Positions 43,425-52,061 of a DNA stretch of 56,517 nt are shown here, piece after piece (within the stretch, counting starts at the first letter, position 1; each line of letters opens with the position of its first letter). Source of the DNA: Pseudomonas sp. PICF141 (GTDB lineage: Bacteria > Pseudomonadota > Gammaproteobacteria > Pseudomonadales > Pseudomonadaceae); NCBI RefSeq assembly GCF_002286815.1, contig NZ_MUNM01000049.1, positions 1 to 56,517 on the forward strand. Direction: 5' to 3'. A model generated the notes under the pieces. It did no database searches. It had not been told where the DNA came from and was given only the letters and a program-made list of their open reading frames with translations. Position numbers and translations under genes: made by a program.

Positions 43425-43787
43425 ATGTCCGCTGACACCTCCACCATTCTAGTCGTCGAAGACGATGACATTGTGCGCGCACTGATCGTCGATGTGCTGG
43501 AGGAGCTCGAATTCGAAGTACTCGAGGCAGATGGTAGCGAACAGGCCCTGGAGTTTCTAAATGACGAAGACCAGGACATTGAGTTGCTAATGACAGATGT
43601 GGGGTTGCCGGTCATGGACGGTCGGGAATTGGCCAGGCAAGCGCGCATGCTGCGTCCGGAATTACCCATTCTGTTCGCCACTGGCTATGCCGAAAGCATC
43701 GAGGTGCCTGACGGCATGCATACCATTGGCAAGCCATTTTCCATTGATCAATTGCGGGGCAAGGTCCAGGACATCCTCAAGGACTGA
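43425..43787 (+). CDS. Single-domain response regulator
   Basis: This 120-residue stand-alone receiver has the acidic pocket in LVVEDDDIVR, the acceptor aspartate in LLMTDVGLPVMDG and the lysine in IGKPFS. It resembles the C-terminal receiver of the kinase at 35358, which also has DVGLPG and ITGYAE-like segments (here FATGYAES), so the two may be duplicates. The ATG at 43425 has GAGAG upstream. It is divergent from the large hybrid kinase gene and 56 bp upstream of the glycosyltransferase gene. Confidence 0.88.
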   Translation: MSADTSTILVVEDDDIVRALIVDVLEELEFEVLEADGSEQALEFLNDEDQDIELLMTDVGLPVMDGRELARQARMLRPELPILFATGYAESIEVPDGMHTIGKPFSIDQLRGKVQDILKD

Positions 43788-43843
43788 CTTTTCTCGCGTC
43801 CCGATTCTCTCCGTTCCCTACCCGCTTCAAGGAATACCCGTCA

Positions 43844-45136
43844 ATGAGTCAGCCCCGCGCAACCAAAGTCCTGGTGATTGGTTACGTCTGGCCCGAGCCC
43901 CGCTCTTCTGCGGCCAGTGGGCATGTGATGCAAATTCTCGATATGTTCCTGCAGCAAGGCTGGGACGTCACCTTCAGCAGCCCGGCCGGCACCGGTGAGC
44001 ACCGTGCGGACCTGACCGCGCTGGGCATCCGCGAAGTGCCGATCGAGTTGAATAACAGCAGTTTCGACACCTTTGTCAGCGAACTGGCACCGGATATCGT
44101 GTTATTCGACCAGTTCATGATGGAAGAACAGTTCGGCTGGCGAGTAGAGAAACACTGCCCCGACGCCTTGCGCGTGCTGGAAACCTCTGACCTGCAAAGC
44201 CTGCGACATGCCCGGCATCAGCGCCTCAAGGAACGCTTGAAGGACAGTGATGATGCCAATGATTTCAGTGAATTGTTCGCCCCGGCATTACGCGAAGAGT
44301 TCGAGCTCATGGCCGATACCGATCTGGCAAAACGGGAAATCGCCGCGCTGTATCGCTGCGACTTGAACCTGATGATCTCCGAAGTGGAGATTGAATTGCT
44401 CGTTGAGCAGTTCGGGTTACCTCAATCATTGCTGCACTGGTGTCCGTTGATGGTCGAACCGCTGACCACCGCATCGCCAGCCTTTGAAGACCGGGCGCAT
44501 TTCCTCAGTATCGGCAACTTCCGTCACGCGCCGAACTGGGACGCCGTGCTCTGGATGAAAACCACGATCTGGCCGCTGATCCGTGCACAGCTGCCAGAGG
44601 CGCAACTGCACATCTACGGCGCCTACACGCCGCCCAAAGCCACCGCCCTGCACAATGCGGCCCAAGGGTTTCATGTGATGAACTGGGCAGAAGATGCATT
44701 GCAAGTCATGTCCGCGGCGCGGATATGCCTGGCGCCGTTACGCTTTGGTGCGGGTATAAAAGGCAAGATTGTCGACGCCATGCTGTGTGGCACGCCCAAT
44801 GTCACCACCCCGATTGGCGCGGAAGCGATGCACCGCGAACAGCCGTGGCCGGGTGCCGTGACCCGAACCGCGCGTGAGTTCGCCGATCGTGCGGTTCGTC
44901 TGTATAAAGACAAAGACCTGTGGACGAGCGCCCAATCCCATGGACAGCAACTATTAGCCGATCGCTATCAGCCAGCGGTACATGGCCCGGCGCTGATCGA
45001 AAAGTTGCTGCATTGCCAGCAACACCTGACACAACTTAGAAGAAATAACTTTACCGGCGGCATGTTGCGTCATCATCAACATAAAAGTACCCAGTACATG
45101 GCGCAGTGGATCGAGGCAAAGAATCGAAATCCATAA
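43844..45136 (+). CDS. Glycosyltransferase (GT4-like)
   Basis: This 430-residue protein has a GT-B layout. The N-terminal Rossmann part (KVLVIGYVWPEPRSSAASGH, residues 8-27) is followed by a C-terminal donor-binding part with FLSIGNFRHAPNWDAV near 223 and the motif GAGIKGKIVDAMLCGTPNVTTPIGAE near 305, which in GT4 enzymes contacts the nucleotide sugar. No signal peptide or membrane segment is seen, so it acts in the cytoplasm. Its acceptor is unknown. It directly follows a response-regulator gene and may be a target of the signalling cluster, for example in surface polysaccharide or glycoprotein synthesis; this is inference. Confidence 0.8.
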   Translation: MSQPRATKVLVIGYVWPEPRSSAASGHVMQILDMFLQQGWDVTFSSPAGTGEHRADLTALGIREVPIELNNSSFDTFVSELAPDIVLFDQFMMEEQFGWRVEKHCPDALRVLETSDLQSLRHARHQRLKERLKDSDDANDFSELFAPALREEFELMADTDLAKREIAALYRCDLNLMISEVEIELLVEQFGLPQSLLHWCPLMVEPLTTASPAFEDRAHFLSIGNFRHAPNWDAVLWMKTTIWPLIRAQLPEAQLHIYGAYTPPKATALHNAAQGFHVMNWAEDALQVMSAARICLAPLRFGAGIKGKIVDAMLCGTPNVTTPIGAEAMHREQPWPGAVTRTAREFADRAVRLYKDKDLWTSAQSHGQQLLADRYQPAVHGPALIEKLLHCQQHLTQLRRNNFTGGMLRHHQHKSTQYMAQWIEAKNRNP

Positions 45137-45305
45137 CCAGGTTTCAACCTTCTCCAACGAGCGGATGTATAAACCACACAGTTCGCATCAATCGAGCGAT
45201 TGGCCATCGACTCGTTCACCGCTATAACTACGGAAAGCCAACTTTCAAGTATTTCGATACTAAGAGGTGTGGCTTCTCCTATTTAATCGATGCAAGGATG
45301 CATTA

Positions 45306-46178
45306 ATGAACAATAACGCTTCAGATAATTACGCCCTCAACAATTGGATGACCGCGACATCGGCCATCGACACGTTATCGCTCTGCCAGTTAACGCTGCC
45401 AGGCACTCACAATGCGGGCTGCGACTGGAAAGCGTCCTACCCAATAATTCCCGGTGCTCACTGGCTGGCATGCCAGCACGATTCGTTTTATGCCCAACTG
45501 AATAATGGTTCGCGGGCTCTGGATGTTCGATTGGATTTTGTCTTCGACGAACCGGGGCTGGGCAAATTCCGTTTTCAGCACAACGGATACCGCTCCACCC
45601 GTACGTTGGGGCACCTTGTGACAGATGTGAACCGTTTTCTTCAGGAAAACCCAGACGAATTTATTATTTTGGACTTCCACGAGCTGAAGGGTAGCCAGCA
45701 ACCCTTTGACTATCATTTTTTCAACGAAATGATGCTCAGGTTTCTGGGCGAAAGAATGATTCCTTCCAACAACCTGCACCTTAGCCTCGGTCAACTCAAG
45801 AAACTCAGCAACGTGCAAAGAGTCCTGGTCGCTGCCGAAGGGGACCGGGAGCTTGATCGAACCCGGTTTTGCAAAAAAGTCGAGCACAAATGGAGTGGCA
45901 TCGCCGACACGAATGCCGCTGAACTGGAAAAACACATCATTGAAGTTTTGAAAAACCCTCCCGGCACATGGGCACCATGGTCTCTTTCCGCAACCTGTTA
46001 CAGCATTACTGGCGGCCCTGTCGACATCAAAGGACATCTCACTTGGTGGTTCGATCTCGCCAAACGCGATTGGGCTACCCAATGCAACATTATCAATGTC
46101 GATTTCATTGAAGAGTCAAAAATAGTTTCTTATTGTCGAGCCGCGAGCTTGATAAAAGCGAACAAACAAATCAAATAG
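45306..46178 (+). CDS. Phosphatidylinositol-specific phospholipase C X-domain-like protein
   Basis: This 290-residue protein matches bacterial PI-PLC. The catalytic histidines are H35 in LPGTHNAG and H92 in RFQHNGY, and the phosphate-binding arginine is likely R75 in RALDVRLD. LQENPDEFIILDFHE near 110 is the next barrel strand. Bacterial PI-PLCs are usually secreted, but no signal peptide is visible here. It could be exported by another route or act on an internal lipid. The ATG at 45306 has AAGGA upstream. The gene and its flanks look more AT-rich than the neighbours, which may reflect transfer. No operon partner is present. Confidence 0.8.
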   Translation: MNNNASDNYALNNWMTATSAIDTLSLCQLTLPGTHNAGCDWKASYPIIPGAHWLACQHDSFYAQLNNGSRALDVRLDFVFDEPGLGKFRFQHNGYRSTRTLGHLVTDVNRFLQENPDEFIILDFHELKGSQQPFDYHFFNEMMLRFLGERMIPSNNLHLSLGQLKKLSNVQRVLVAAEGDRELDRTRFCKKVEHKWSGIADTNAAELEKHIIEVLKNPPGTWAPWSLSATCYSITGGPVDIKGHLTWWFDLAKRDWATQCNIINVDFIEESKIVSYCRAASLIKANKQIK

Positions 46179-46379
46179 TTCCACACCGACGCACCTCCTT
46201 TAGCTAAAACGAGTATTCCTGTGCTGGTTCTGAACTCGTCTTCATGACAGCTTGCTTTTGATGAGTGCGAGATCGTTCCCCATTGCATGAGCCGGCGTGA
46301 ACGGTCAGTGTCGTGGGCTGGCACAATCAGCCTGGAAAGAGGCATGATCAACCGGCGATAACAATAAAAGTGCCCTGAG

Positions 46380-47285
46380 ATGAGCCGACCAGCCAGAGTT
46401 ACCGACCCTTCCTACGAATTGATGGACGACCATAACGGGTTGTCCATCATCTATCGTCAGCACGGCTTCCCTTGCCCGTTGGTGCGCTGGCATTTCCACA
46501 AGGAATATGAACTGCACCTGATCGTCGCCAGTTCCGGGAAGGTGTTCATCGGTGACTACATCGGCAACTTTTACCCGGAAACACTGTTTCTGACGGGCCC
46601 CAACCTGCCCCACAACTGGATCAGCCAAGTGGCTGAAGATGAAGTGGTGCCCAAGCGCGACATGCTGGTCAATTTCACTGACGAACTGTTCGAAAGTGGC
46701 CATCAGGTGTTTGCCGAGCTCAAGATGCTCGCCCCTTTGCTGGAGCGCGCGCAGTACGGCATCGAGTTTCGCTGCAAGCGCACAATCCGCCAGGCCATGA
46801 CCTTGATGCAGCGCATCGCTGATACCAGAGGCATGACCCGGCTTGGGCATTTTTTTATCCTGTTGGAGTTGCTGGCCGCGTCCGATGATTATCAGTTGCT
46901 GTCCGGTGCGACGACGCCGCAATTGGCCGATGAACACAATATCGACCGCACCAACCGAGCGGTGGATTACATCTTTGCCCATTACGCCCGGGAACTGCCG
47001 CTGGATGAAGTCGCCGAGCACCTGGGGCTCAAACCAACCTATTTCAGCCGCGTGTTCAAACAGGCCACGGGGCGCTGCTTTATCGAATTCGTCAATCGCC
47101 TGCGCATCAGCAAATCCTGCGAGCTGCTGGCCGATGGCGATAAAACCGTGACCGATGTGTGTTTCGAATCGGGCTTCAACAATATTTCCAACTTCAACCG
47201 GCGCTTTCAACAGCTCAAGGGCATGACGCCTTCGCACTACCGGCGGTTGGCGGTGCAGCGTTTGACCGAGCAAAACCTAGGCTAA
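46380..47285 (+). CDS. mtlR: AraC-family activator of the mannitol operon
   Basis: This 301-residue regulator has an N-terminal cupin sensing domain (VRWHFHKEYELHLIVASSGK, near residue 37) and a C-terminal double helix-turn-helix (about 195-295: LPLDEVAEHLGLKPTYFSRV and VTDVCFESGFNNISNFNRRF). Its length and position before the polyol ABC transporter genes match MtlR of P. fluorescens, which activates mtlEFGKDYZ with mannitol, sorbitol or arabitol. It reads in the same direction as the operon but is separated by a REP pair and a promoter region. Confidence 0.92.
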   Translation: MSRPARVTDPSYELMDDHNGLSIIYRQHGFPCPLVRWHFHKEYELHLIVASSGKVFIGDYIGNFYPETLFLTGPNLPHNWISQVAEDEVVPKRDMLVNFTDELFESGHQVFAELKMLAPLLERAQYGIEFRCKRTIRQAMTLMQRIADTRGMTRLGHFFILLELLAASDDYQLLSGATTPQLADEHNIDRTNRAVDYIFAHYARELPLDEVAEHLGLKPTYFSRVFKQATGRCFIEFVNRLRISKSCELLADGDKTVTDVCFESGFNNISNFNRRFQQLKGMTPSHYRRLAVQRLTEQNLG

Positions 47286-47606
47286 GCGCTTTTCGTAGGA
47301 GCGAGGCTTGCCAGCGAAGGCGGTGTGTCAGACAAAACGCCTTCGCGGGCAAGCCTGGCTCCTACAGTCCCCCCTATTACAGATCAAAAACCTATACGGA
47401 TTCGATAGCAGCTAATTGCTGGATAACCGTTCCTTACGCCTCACACCCCAAACCCCAGTGCAAAAAAGTATCGGTCACAGTGCGATGGATGATTTGTCAG
47501 CCCATCGATTGAAGGCTGTAATCAGCGCACATTCTTCCTGCCCAGGAAGACACAAAAACAATAACTGTCCTTCTGTAACCCGCCGGGTGCAGAAAAGGAG
47601 TGCACG
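47286..47606. other. mtlR-mtlE intergenic control region
   Basis: This 321-base stretch holds a REP pair at 47295-47365 and then about 240 bases that must contain the mtl operon promoter and MtlR site. No pair of -35/-10 boxes stands out clearly. A strong ribosome-binding site AAAAGGAG precedes mtlE. Confidence 0.6.
47295..47365. repeat. REP inverted pair between mtlR and mtlE
   Basis: Arms 47295-47322 and 47338-47365 are complementary over 28 bases with two mismatches and carry GTAGGAGCGAGGCTTGCC. It probably ends mtlR transcription. Confidence 0.88.
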
Positions 47607-48929
47607 ATGCAACCTTCTGTAAAAGCTCTGCTTGCCCTCACCTGCATGACCCTCAGTAGCGTCAGCCTCGGCGCCCAGACCCTGACCATCGCCACCGTCA
47701 ACAACAGCGACATGATCCGCATGCAAAAACTCTCGAAAACCTTCGAGGCCGAGCATCCAGACATCAAGCTCAATTGGGTGGTGCTCGAAGAAAACGTCCT
47801 GCGCCAACGCCTGACTACCGACATCGCCACCCAGGGCGGGCAGTTCGATGTGTTGACCATCGGCATGTACGAAGCCGCACTCTGGGGCGCCAAGGGGTGG
47901 CTGGAACCGATGAAGGACTTGCCGGCCAGTTATGCCCTGGACGATGTGTTCCCGTCAGTCCGTGAAGGCCTTTCGGTCAAGGGCACGCTCTATGCCCTGC
48001 CGTTCTACGCGGAAAGCTCCATCACCTATTACCGCACCGACCTGTTCAAGAACGCCGGGCTGACCATGCCCGAGCGCCCGAGCTGGACCCAGATCAGCGA
48101 ATTTGCCGGCAAACTCACCAACAAAGACAAAGAACAGTACGGTATCTGCCTGCGCGGCAAGGCGGGCTGGGGCGAGAACATGGCGCTGATCACCACCGTC
48201 GCCAATGCTTACGGCGCACGCTGGTTCGATGAAAAATGGCAGCCGGAATTTCCCGGGCCTGAATGGAAGAACGCGCTGAATTTCTATGTCGAGACCATGA
48301 AGAAGTCCGGCCCTCCCGGCGCATCGAGCAACGGTTTCAACGAGAACCTGGCGCTGTTCAACAGCGGCAAGTGTGCAATCTGGGTCGATGCCAGCGTCGC
48401 CGGTTCGTTCGTCACCGACAAGGCTCAAAGCAAGGTCAGCGAACACGTCGGCTTCACCTACGCACCGCATCAAACCACCGATAAAGGGTCGGCCTGGTTG
48501 TATTCCTGGGCGCTGGCCATTCCGACCAGTTCCAAAGCCAAAGAGGCGGCGAAAACATTCAGCACCTGGGCCACGTCCAAGGAATATGGCGCGCTGGTCG
48601 CAGAAAAAGACGGTATCGCCAACGTGCCCCCAGGCACTCGCACTTCGACTTACACCGAGGCTTATATGAACGCCGCGCCGTTCGCCAAGGTGACCCTGGA
48701 ATCGCTGAAGGCCGCGGACCCGAGCAAACCGTCCATCAAGCCCGTGCCCTACATCGGCATCCAGCTGGTGACCATTCCTGAGTTCCAGGCCGTGGGCACC
48801 CAGGTCGGCAAGCTGTTCTCGGCAGCGCTGATTGGCCAGACCACGGTCGACCAGGCTTTGACCGCCGCCCAGTCAACCACCGAACGTGAGATGAAGCGCG
48901 CCGGTTATCCCAAAGTAACCGCGCAATAA
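47607..48929 (+). CDS. mtlE: Polyol ABC transporter, periplasmic binding protein
   Basis: This 440-residue solute-binding protein of the sugar type (family 1, MalE-like) captures mannitol, sorbitol or arabitol in the periplasm and delivers it to MtlF/MtlG. A signal peptide (MQPSVKALLALTCMTLSSVS) is cleaved near LGA-QTL. Typical motifs are YALPFYAESSITYYRTDLFK near residue 128 and WLYSWALAIPTSSKAKEAA near 295. Start ATG 47607 has a strong AAAAGGAG. It is the first gene of the operon and is separated from mtlF by a REP hairpin that should protect its mRNA. Confidence 0.94.
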   Translation: MQPSVKALLALTCMTLSSVSLGAQTLTIATVNNSDMIRMQKLSKTFEAEHPDIKLNWVVLEENVLRQRLTTDIATQGGQFDVLTIGMYEAALWGAKGWLEPMKDLPASYALDDVFPSVREGLSVKGTLYALPFYAESSITYYRTDLFKNAGLTMPERPSWTQISEFAGKLTNKDKEQYGICLRGKAGWGENMALITTVANAYGARWFDEKWQPEFPGPEWKNALNFYVETMKKSGPPGASSNGFNENLALFNSGKCAIWVDASVAGSFVTDKAQSKVSEHVGFTYAPHQTTDKGSAWLYSWALAIPTSSKAKEAAKTFSTWATSKEYGALVAEKDGIANVPPGTRTSTYTEAYMNAAPFAKVTLESLKAADPSKPSIKPVPYIGIQLVTIPEFQAVGTQVGKLFSAALIGQTTVDQALTAAQSTTEREMKRAGYPKVTAQ

Positions 48930-48933
48930 CAAC

Positions 48934-49057
48934 TGTGGGAACGGGCTTTGTGGCGAGGGGGCTTGCCCCCGTTGGGTCGCGAAGCGCCCCCAAAGCTTTG
49001 CGACTGCTTCGCAGCCGAACGGGGGCAAGCCCCCTCGCCACAAAGCCTGCTCCCACA
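48934..49057. repeat. REP inverted pair between mtlE and mtlF
   Basis: Arms 48934-48973 and 49018-49057 are complementary over 40 bases with two mismatches. It starts 4 bases after the mtlE stop. A hairpin at this position would block 3' exonucleases and keep mtlE mRNA more abundant than the permease mRNA. Confidence 0.92.
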
Positions 49058-49097
49058 TTGGATTCTCATTTGTCTGTTCTTAATCGGTTTTAACGCC

Positions 49098-50024
49098 ATG
49101 AATATTTCAACCGTCAAAGCTCACATGGACATTGCCCAACCGGTGCGTAAAAGCCGGTTGACCAACCCCGGCTGGTTTCTGGTCAGCCCCTCGGTGGCGT
49201 TGTTGCTGCTGTGGATGATCGTGCCGCTGGGCATGACCGTTTACTTTTCAATGATCCGCTACAACCTGCTCTACCCCGGTGAAAACCAGTTCGTGGGGCT
49301 GGAAAACTTCAGCTACTTTCTGAGTGACTCGGGCTTCCTGCCCGGCGCCACCAACACCCTGTTGCTGGTGGGCAGTGTGTTGCTGATCAGCGTGGTGTTC
49401 GGCGTGTTGATCAGCGCATTGCTGGAGGCCAGTGAGTTTCTCGGTCGCGGCATCGTGCGTGTGATGTTGATCTCGCCGTTCTTCATCATGCCCACCGTCG
49501 GTGCGCTGATCTGGAAGAACCTGATCTTTCACCCGGTCTCGGGGATTCTCGCCTGCATCTGGAAACTGTTCGGCGCGCAACCGGTGGACTGGCTCGCGCA
49601 TTACCCGCTGCTGTCGATCATCATCATTGTCTCCTGGCAATGGTTGCCCTTCGCGATCCTGATCCTGATGACCGCCATGCAGTCCCTCGACCAGGAACAG
49701 AAAGAAGCCGCGCGCCTGGACGGTGCTGGGCCAGTTGCGATTTTCTGGCACCTGACCCTGCCGCACCTGGCCCGGCCGATTGCGGTGGTGGTGATGATCG
49801 AAACCATCTTCCTGCTCTCGGTGTTCGCCGAAATCTTCACCACCACCAATGGTGGCCCCGGCTACGCCTCGACCAACCTTGCCTACCTGATCTACAACCA
49901 GGCGCTGGTGCAGTTCGACGTCGGCATGGCGTCCGCCGGTGGTTTGATCGCGGTGTTGATTGCCAACATCGCGGCCATCGTGCTGGTGCGGATGATCGGC
50001 AAAAACCTGACAGACAAAGCCTGA
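49098..50024 (+). CDS. mtlF: Polyol ABC transporter permease 1
   Basis: This 308-residue protein is a MalF-type inner-membrane permease with about six helices. The first is at residues 30-52 (FLVSPSVALLLLWMIVPLGM). The EAA loop that docks to the ATPase is EAARLDGAGPVAIFWHLTLP near 210. It pairs with MtlG. The ATG at 49098 was chosen because the sequence upstream is the REP element; its ribosome-binding site is weak, which agrees with lower expression than mtlE. Confidence 0.93.
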   Translation: MNISTVKAHMDIAQPVRKSRLTNPGWFLVSPSVALLLLWMIVPLGMTVYFSMIRYNLLYPGENQFVGLENFSYFLSDSGFLPGATNTLLLVGSVLLISVVFGVLISALLEASEFLGRGIVRVMLISPFFIMPTVGALIWKNLIFHPVSGILACIWKLFGAQPVDWLAHYPLLSIIIIVSWQWLPFAILILMTAMQSLDQEQKEAARLDGAGPVAIFWHLTLPHLARPIAVVVMIETIFLLSVFAEIFTTTNGGPGYASTNLAYLIYNQALVQFDVGMASAGGLIAVLIANIAAIVLVRMIGKNLTDKA

Positions 50025-50034
50025 GGCCTGCGCC

Positions 50035-50865
50035 ATGACCCTTCAACAATCCCGCCGCCTGCAAAGCCTGCTGCTCGGCACCCTGGCCTGGGCCATTGCG
50101 ATCGTGATCTTCTTCCCGATCTTCTGGATGGTGCTGACCAGTTTCAAAACCGAAATCGATGCGTTCGCCACCCCGCCGCAGCTCATCTTCACGCCGACGC
50201 TGGAGAACTACCTGCACATCAACGAGCGCAGCGATTACTTCAGCTTCGCCTGGAACTCGGTGGTGATTTCCTTCAGCGCCACGGCCCTGTGCCTGCTGAT
50301 CGCGGTGCCGGCGGCCTACTCCATGGCGTTCTATGAAACCCAGCGCACCAAAGGCACGCTGCTGTGGATGCTCTCGACCAAGATGCTGCCGCCGGTGGGC
50401 GTGCTGATGCCGATCTATCTGCTGGCCAAGAGCTTTGGCCTGCTGGACACGCGCCTCGCGCTGATCGTGATTTACACGCTGATCAACCTGCCGATCGTGG
50501 TCTGGATGATTTACACCTACTTCAAGGACATCCCCAAAGACATCCTCGAAGCCGCACGCCTGGACGGCGCAACCCTGTGGCAGGAAATGGTCCGGGTGTT
50601 GCTGCCGATCGCCAAGGGCGGCCTGGCTTCCACGGTTTTGTTGTCATTGATCTTGTGCTGGAACGAGGCGTTCTGGTCGCTGAACCTGACGTCGTCCCAA
50701 GCCGCGCCACTGACCGCGTTGATCGCCTCGTACTCAAGCCCCGAAGGTCTGTTCTGGGCCAAGTTGTCGGCGGTATCGACCCTGGCCTGTGCACCGATCC
50801 TGATCTTCGGCTGGATCAGCCAGAAACAATTGGTCCGCGGCCTGTCGTTCGGCGCCGTGAAATGA
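50035..50865 (+). CDS. mtlG: Polyol ABC transporter permease 2
   Basis: This 276-residue MalG-type permease has six predicted helices and the EAA loop EAARLDGATLWQEMVRVLLP near residue 180. It forms the channel with MtlF. It begins 10 bp after mtlF. The end of the protein (LVRGLSFGAVK) is typical of MalG-type subunits. Confidence 0.93.
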   Translation: MTLQQSRRLQSLLLGTLAWAIAIVIFFPIFWMVLTSFKTEIDAFATPPQLIFTPTLENYLHINERSDYFSFAWNSVVISFSATALCLLIAVPAAYSMAFYETQRTKGTLLWMLSTKMLPPVGVLMPIYLLAKSFGLLDTRLALIVIYTLINLPIVVWMIYTYFKDIPKDILEAARLDGATLWQEMVRVLLPIAKGGLASTVLLSLILCWNEAFWSLNLTSSQAAPLTALIASYSSPEGLFWAKLSAVSTLACAPILIFGWISQKQLVRGLSFGAVK

Positions 50866-50943
50866 AGATCGCGACTCAACGCGATCCCTGTAGGAAAAGC
50901 CCGCACGGCTCAACTGAATAACAACACCTGGAGGCCCATCATC

Positions 50944-52047
50944 ATGGCCAACCTGAAAATCAAAAATCTGCAAAAAGGCTTCGAAGGTTTTTCCATCATC
51001 AAAGGCATCGACCTGGAAGTGAATGACAAGGAATTCGTGGTGTTCGTCGGTCCGTCAGGCTGCGGCAAATCCACCCTGCTGCGACTGATCGCCGGCCTTG
51101 AAGAAGTCAGCGGCGGCACCATCGAGCTCGATGGCCGCGACATCACCGAAGTCAGCCCGGCCAAACGCGACCTGGCGATGGTGTTCCAGACTTACGCCCT
51201 GTACCCACACATGAGCGTGCGCAAAAACATGTCGTTCGCCCTGGACCTGGCCGGTGTGGCGAAAGCCGAAGTCGAGAAAAAAGTCGGCGAAGCGGCGCGC
51301 ATCCTTGAGCTTGGGCCGATGCTGGAGCGCAAGCCCAAGCAACTGTCCGGCGGTCAGCGGCAACGCGTGGCCATCGGCCGGGCGATCGTGCGTAACCCGA
51401 AAATCTTCCTGTTCGATGAACCGCTGTCCAACCTCGACGCCGCCCTGCGGGTACAGATGCGCCTGGAACTGTTGCGCCTGCACAAAGAACTGCAAGCCAC
51501 GATGATCTACGTGACCCACGACCAGGTCGAAGCGATGACCATGGCCGACAAAGTCGTCGTGCTCAATGGCGGCAAGATCGAGCAAGTCGGTTCGCCACTG
51601 GACCTGTATCACCAGCCGGCCAACCTGTTTGTCGCAGGCTTCCTCGGCACGCCGAAAATGGGCTTGCTCAAGGGCAAAGTCACCCGCGTCGAAAGCCAGC
51701 GCTGCGAAGTGCTGCTGGACGCGGGAACCCGCATCACGTTGCCGCTGAGCGGCGCCCACCTGAGCGTCGGCGGCGCGGTGACCTTAGGGATTCGCCCGGA
51801 GCATCTGAACCTGGCGCAAACCGGCGACTGCAGCTTGCAGGTGACGGCGGACGTTAGCGAACGCCTGGGCAGCGACACCTTCTGCCACGTTCTGACGTCT
51901 TCCGGCGAAGCGCTGACCATGCGTGTTCGCGGCGATCTGGCCAGCCGTTATGGCGAAACCCTGAGCCTGCACCTGGATGCCGAGCACTGCCATTTATTCG
52001 ATGCCGACGGCGTGGCGCTGACCCGCCCACTGCGCGCCGCAGCCTGA
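50944..52047 (+). CDS. mtlK: Polyol ABC transporter ATP-binding protein
   Basis: This 367-residue ATPase of the MalK/UgpC class powers uptake through MtlFG. The Walker A motif is GPSGCGKST (about 37-45), the signature LSGGQRQR (about 134), Walker [13 protein letters not shown] (about 154) and the switch histidine in [11 protein letters not shown] (near 190). A C-terminal regulatory OB-fold (TOBE) domain follows from about 235. The family's C-terminal domain can bind regulators. It starts 78 bp after mtlG with GGAGG upstream. Confidence 0.94.
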   Translation: MANLKIKNLQKGFEGFSIIKGIDLEVNDKEFVVFVGPSGCGKSTLLRLIAGLEEVSGGTIELDGRDITEVSPAKRDLAMVFQTYALYPHMSVRKNMSFALDLAGVAKAEVEKKVGEAARILELGPMLERKPKQLSGGQRQRVAIGRAIVRNPKIFLFDEPLSNLDAALRVQMRLELLRLHKELQATMIYVTHDQVEAMTMADKVVVLNGGKIEQVGSPLDLYHQPANLFVAGFLGTPKMGLLKGKVTRVESQRCEVLLDAGTRITLPLSGAHLSVGGAVTLGIRPEHLNLAQTGDCSLQVTADVSERLGSDTFCHVLTSSGEALTMRVRGDLASRYGETLSLHLDAEHCHLFDADGVALTRPLRAAA

Positions 52048-52061
52048 TCCGAGAGCATGCG

